A program made the translations under genes and the position numbers. Positions 60,919 through 64,000 of a stretch of 64,000 nucleotides of DNA are shown piece after piece. The stretch's first letter is position 1. The number at the start of each line of letters is the position of its first letter. The notes below the pieces were generated by a model. The model was not told the origin of the DNA. It was given only the letters and a program-made list of their open reading frames with translations, and searched no databases. Origin of the DNA: Rhodospirillaceae bacterium (GTDB lineage: Bacteria; Pseudomonadota; Alphaproteobacteria; Rhodospirillales; Rhodospirillaceae); the NCBI GenBank assembly GCA_029245025.1, contig JAQWQC010000034.1, positions 186,001 through 250,000 on the forward strand. The letters are read 5' to 3'.

Positions 60919-61681
60919 TCAACGATTGTCTTTCCTTTGACTGGGTCCAACCCAGATGTTCACCGCTGTCTACAGTTATCATCTCGCCTGTCACTGATCG
61001 AGCTGTGAGCAAGTACTTTACTGCCGCCGCAATGTCATCAGGTTCGACCTGTCTTTGTAGAGGCGTGCTTGAGACCTGTCGTTGGAAAGTCTCGTCTGTT
61101 TGTCGTTCATTTGGGAGAGTCGGCCCTGGTCCGACTCCATTGACACGGATTCGCGGTGCTAGAGCCATAGCGAGTGTTTGGGTCAACGTCCAAAGCCCTG
61201 TTTTGCTAACGGTATAAGACATGAACTCTGGGGATAGGTTAAAGACGCGCTGGTCAATGATGTTCACAATCGCGCCCTCTAGCTCGTCGGGTAGGGCGCG
61301 TGCAAAGGCTTGGCTTAGAACAAATGGCGCATGAAGATTTATCTCAAGGTGCTGCGCCCAAGAATCTGGCGTTACATCATCCCAACCTTCTTCTTCAAAT
61401 ATGGATGCGTTGTTGATGATGGCTCCTAATGGACCCATCGAATCAACAACCTGAGACATGAGTCTCACTGTTTCGTCGGGATCGTTGAGATCAGCTGAGA
61501 ATACTGCCGCTTTCCCATTGGCATCGGTAATCGATTTGGCAAGAGATTTGGCTTTTTTACCGGAGCCGAAGTAATGGATCGCCACCGCCCACCCATCAGC
61601 GGATAAACTTTCAGTTATTGCCTTGCCGATGCGCTTTGCACCCCCGGTAATCAGAACTGTTTTTGGCATGTCTGTCGTCAT
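60911..61681 (-). CDS. SDR oxidoreductase, pteridine-reductase/FolM-like
   Basis: 256 residues with TGGAKRIG (Gly-rich cofactor turn with the Arg typical of pteridine reductases), NNAS, and YTVSKTGL (Tyr-x3-Lys). PTR1/FolM enzymes reduce dihydropteridines with NADPH. Adjacency to folB, with an 8-bp overlap, favours this role over general SDR function. Its ATG overlaps the stop of the exchanger gene by 4 bp. An ATG at 61669 is an alternative start. Confidence 0.88.
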   Translation of the reverse strand: MTTDMPKTVLITGGAKRIGKAITESLSADGWAVAIHYFGSGKKAKSLAKSITDANGKAAVFSADLNDPDETVRLMSQVVDSMGPLGAIINNASIFEEEGWDDVTPDSWAQHLEINLHAPFVLSQAFARALPDELEGAIVNIIDQRVFNLSPEFMSYTVSKTGLWTLTQTLAMALAPRIRVNGVGPGPTLPNERQTDETFQRQVSSTPLQRQVEPDDIAAAVKYLLTARSVTGEMITVDSGEHLGWTQSKERQSLNG

Positions 61682-62664
61682 GAAAAGATGCGCTCAACAC
61701 CAATGTACTGAATAGCAATGTATGCACCGTATAGGACTAAACATACCACACCTTCTTTGCGGTTCAGCACACTACCGGTCAACATTAGAGGGACTAAAAC
61801 AACCGCTGCTGCTGCCATCACCCAAACATCAAAAGATAAGATTTGAGCATTCACTGGTACTTCAGTCACCATTGCTGTGACGCCCATAACGCCGAGAATA
61901 TTAAAGATATTACTGCCCATTACATTGCCGACGATGAGGTCAGTCTGACGTTTGGCTGCTGCAGCGGCGACGGTCGCCAATTCAGGTAGGGAGGTTCCCA
62001 CCGCGACCATAGTCAGGCCGATAACTTCTTCGGTAACTCCGAGTCCACGTGCAATTGTTGTTGCGCCGTTGACCAGTAGTTCAGTGCCAACCGCCACCCC
62101 AAATAATCCGCCGAGAACCCAGATCGTTGCGCGCGCCGGTGATATAACATCGTCAGCCGCGACCTCGTCCATGTCGATCATGCTGAAGTCGTCGGTGCCA
62201 TGCCTCTTTCCTTGAACATAAGAAAAAAATAGAAAGGCAAAAAGCAGTCCGACCATAATCGCCCCTGACAAGGCGGCAAAAGACCCCGTAAAAGCGAGTG
62301 CAATAAAAAGCGCCGTCGCGCCCAACATCAAAAGGCTATCCCGTAAAAAATGATTTCGGTTGGCGGAAATGGGACACATGAGGGCGCCAGCGCCAATTAT
62401 TAGGAGAATGTTGGCGATATTGCTGCCGACAACATTTCCAACTGCAATACCCGGTGCGCCAGCCATTGCAGCGCGGACACATACCACGAGTTCGGGCAAG
62501 GAGGTGCCCAGGGCAACAATCGTGAGTCCGACCACAAGTGGTGAAATATTGAGCCGCGTCGCGACGGCCACAGCCCCCCGGATAAGATAGTCTGCACCGC
62601 CGCTCAACAAAACCAAACCAACAATGAGGTAGGCGTAGGGGATAAGACTCGTCAACACGTTCAC
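61678..62664 (-). CDS. Calcium/sodium (CaCA-family) antiporter
   Basis: 328 residues with ten or so helices and the two inverted alpha repeats of the family: LTIVALGTSLPELVVC then NVVGSNIANILLIIG in the first half, and LTMVAVGTSLPELAT then NVMGSNIFNILGVMG in the second. The central cytosolic loop is short and acidic (DFSMIDMDEVAADD). It exchanges Ca2+ for Na+ or H+ in the inner membrane. Operon head for the SDR and folB; divergent from a small membrane protein gene. Confidence 0.95.
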   Translation of the reverse strand: MNVLTSLIPYAYLIVGLVLLSGGADYLIRGAVAVATRLNISPLVVGLTIVALGTSLPELVVCVRAAMAGAPGIAVGNVVGSNIANILLIIGAGALMCPISANRNHFLRDSLLMLGATALFIALAFTGSFAALSGAIMVGLLFAFLFFSYVQGKRHGTDDFSMIDMDEVAADDVISPARATIWVLGGLFGVAVGTELLVNGATTIARGLGVTEEVIGLTMVAVGTSLPELATVAAAAAKRQTDLIVGNVMGSNIFNILGVMGVTAMVTEVPVNAQILSFDVWVMAAAAVVLVPLMLTGSVLNRKEGVVCLVLYGAYIAIQYIGVERIFS

Positions 62665-62763
62665 CCATTAGGAAGCTGCTCTCGAAGTGTCCTACGCGCG
62701 CCAGCAAGCCTTGGCAAGCGTCTGTATTCTTGCCTCGTCTCTTCCTTGGAGGTATCAAGTCCC

Positions 62764-62991
62764 ATGTCTGAGAAACAGAGTTCTGATAACCAACAAGTAC
62801 CACTACCCAGGCAGCCAATGGAGCGCAAGCTGCTCCTTGTCTTGTCGCTCGTCCTTGTCGCCGTCTGGCTTGTGTATCTGGTTGTCGCGCCTAGCCCGGA
62901 AGCTGAGTCCGGTTCTGGGGCGAATGTGCCATTGGGTCGCGAGAGTGGGGGTGCTGAAATCGGCCAAATTGCGGGCTTTACTGGGCTTTGA
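62764..62991 (+). CDS. Small single-pass membrane protein, unknown
   Basis: 75 residues. A polar N-terminus of about 25 residues, one helix (RKLLLVLSLVLVAVWLVYLVV, about 27-46), then a Gly/Ser-rich polar tail. GGAGGT lies 11 bp before the ATG, longer than ideal but a strong match. The reading direction, ribosome site and clear topology support a true gene. Divergent from the exchanger, with a 99-bp gap. Confidence 0.5.
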   Translation: MSEKQSSDNQQVPLPRQPMERKLLLVLSLVLVAVWLVYLVVAPSPEAESGSGANVPLGRESGGAEIGQIAGFTGL

Positions 62992-63104
62992 GAACCGAAT
63001 AAACGGGCGGAGATGACGGCCTGGGGAGCGTCCTCGCTTGGCCACCAGTAGTGCTTTAAACTGACCAAGCGTTGATCATTCACTCCAATCGAGAGAGGTG
63101 GGTC

Positions 63105-63632
63105 ATGATCGCGTCACGACTATCCTTACTGCAGTCTGTTTTGGGTGCATGCGTAATCGCCTGTCATTTCATGCTTCCCTGCTCTTCGGCAATGGCTATG
63201 GGGTCGGATGGTTCAGACATCGAAGATGCAGAGCTGGCCATTGAAGATGGTGATTTTGAAACGGCCGCTGATTTATTACGTACGGCCATAGAAGATGATC
63301 CAGGCAATGCGGATGCTTACAATTACCTAGCTTTCAGTCAACGCAACATGGGTCAAACAGACGAAGCCATGGAAAATTACGCCCGAGCGCTGGAGCTCAG
63401 CCCCGATCACAAGTATACTATTGAGTATCAAGGTGAGCTCTATCTTCAATTGGGCAATAAAGCTGGCGCTGAGGCGAACCTTCAGCGGCTCAGTGAACTA
63501 TTGCGGTTTTCGGTGTCCAAAACCGCCCCCGCCTGGCGTGGCAATAGTCACCACGTCGCCAGGTTCGACGTCAGTGGCATCTGCGTAGGCGAGTGTTTGG
63601 ATGTCACCGTTGGCTCGTTCCACCTGTGTTAA
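63105..63632 (+). CDS. Secreted TPR protein with a replaced C-terminus
   Basis: 175 residues from the ATG at 63105 (GAGGTG just upstream). A signal peptide (to about residue 32), then about two and a half tetratricopeptide repeats (AELAIEDGDFETAADLLRTAIEDDPGNADAYNYLAFSQRNMGQTDEAMENYARALELSPDHKYTIEYQGELYLQLG and NKAGAEANLQRLSEL). In related proteins the third repeat leads to a Cys-rich end (LCFFGCEEYxDLKxAI-like); here that end is missing from about residue 137. The remaining 38 residues are read antisense through the hydantoinase gene and are not homologous to anything in the family. Confidence 0.6.
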   Translation: MIASRLSLLQSVLGACVIACHFMLPCSSAMAMGSDGSDIEDAELAIEDGDFETAADLLRTAIEDDPGNADAYNYLAFSQRNMGQTDEAMENYARALELSPDHKYTIEYQGELYLQLGNKAGAEANLQRLSELLRFSVSKTAPAWRGNSHHVARFDVSGICVGECLDVTVGSFHLC

Positions 63633-64000
63633 TCCAGGTTGGCCGTCGTGTCCGCCTTCCAATCCGAAGGGCGCTGTGGTGCGACGGCCGGCGAGCATGG
63701 CGACAGACATAGGTTCAAGAAAACGAATGCGCCGGACAGCACCATCGCCGCCGCAGCGTTCGCCCACCCCACCTGAATCTTTTCGAACGCCGAAGGACTC
63801 TAGGAGAACCGGGTACCTCCATTCCAGAACCTCTGGGTCTGTTAGCCTAGAGTTTGTCATGTGGCTGTGCACCGCATCTGCTCCGTCAAAACCTGGCCCG
63901 GCTCCTGTGCCACCACACAAGGTTTCATAGTATTGGTAATCGGTATTTCCGAACGTCAGATTGTTCATTGTGCCCTGACTGGCAGCGAGCCGATTGATAG
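63498..64000 (-). CDS. Hydantoinase B/oxoprolinase subunit, C-terminal part, truncated by window end
   Basis: The C-terminal 167 codons of a HyuB-type ATP-dependent hydantoinase/oxoprolinase subunit (normally about 520-580 residues). The frame stays open through the window end; upstream codons read NRLAASQGT before MNNLTFGN, the family signature. LEWRYPVLLESFGVRKDSGGVGERCGGDGAVRRIRFLEP and the end VVTIATPGGGGFGHR are also diagnostic. Cytosolic; hydrolyses 5-oxoproline or hydantoins with HyuA. Its stop codon lies at the rearrangement point of the TPR gene on the other strand. Confidence 0.92.
   Translation of the reverse strand, partial: INRLAASQGTMNNLTFGNTDYQYYETLCGGTGAGPGFDGADAVHSHMTNSRLTDPEVLEWRYPVLLESFGVRKDSGGVGERCGGDGAVRRIRFLEPMSVAMLAGRRTTAPFGLEGGHDGQPGLTQVERANGDIQTLAYADATDVEPGDVVTIATPGGGGFGHRKPQ

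Overview
The window reads as chromosome of an alphaproteobacterium, most likely Rhodospirillales-like, judged from gene content and synteny. Supporting blocks are prs-rplY-pth-ychF, a Rieske/cytochrome b/cytochrome c1 operon, DUF1285-Nudix-DUF6111-CCA transferase, UbiK-YbjN-ProC-TetR, and uvrC-pgsA-moaD-moaE. GC content is moderate and coding density is high. I saw no rRNA, tRNA, CRISPR array, prophage or intact insertion sequence. Both window edges cut genes: a quinone-oxidoreductase-like MDR protein on the left and a hydantoinase B subunit on the right.

Left part (1-12.0 kb) is accessory metabolism: an MDR oxidoreductase, a secreted alpha/beta hydrolase, O-acetylhomoserine sulfhydrylase (MetY), and ureidoglycolate lyase (AllA), which is divergent from a five-gene operon. 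That operon encodes a tandem alpha/beta-hydrolase fusion without usual nucleophiles, a membrane protein, a secreted DUF1330-like protein, a glutaredoxin-DinB fusion and an Old-Yellow-Enzyme/TMADH-type flavoprotein. Three oxidoreductase/hydrolase genes converge on it from the other strand.

The copper block (12.2-20.6 kb) has a small secreted Cys protein, a TolC-type lipoprotein, a multicopper oxidase, a YcnI-like protein, a CopC-CopD-YtkA fusion and two DUF3526 ABC permeases with no ATPase beside them. A CueR/HmrR-type regulator with its own classic operator lies 5 kb further on. Between them are cysE, an Lrp-type regulator with phased AT-rich sites, a secreted M20 amidohydrolase, an M29-like protein, and two truncated cation-transporter remnants (Kef-like and CNNM/CorC-like).

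Middle part (26.5-35.8 kb) is one long minus-strand operon: MoxR ATPase, DUF58, BatA/DUF4159, a second large BatA-like membrane protein, an aldo/keto reductase and a PepSY-type membrane protein carrying an Asp-box propeller.

The right part (35.8-63 kb) is mostly housekeeping: tRNA maturation (CCA transferase, TrmL), the bc1 complex, translation and nucleotide genes, an envelope/lipoprotein block (HldD, Lgt, MidA-like, PgeF, lipoprotein), UbiK, ProC, an EnvZ/OmpR-type two-component pair, MarR/branched-chain aminotransferase with a shared palindromic operator, molybdopterin synthase, PgsA, UvrC, FolB with a pteridine-reductase-like SDR, and a Ca2+/Na+ exchanger. At the extreme right a TPR protein loses its normal C-terminus exactly where the antisense hydantoinase gene ends, which marks a rearrangement or assembly join.
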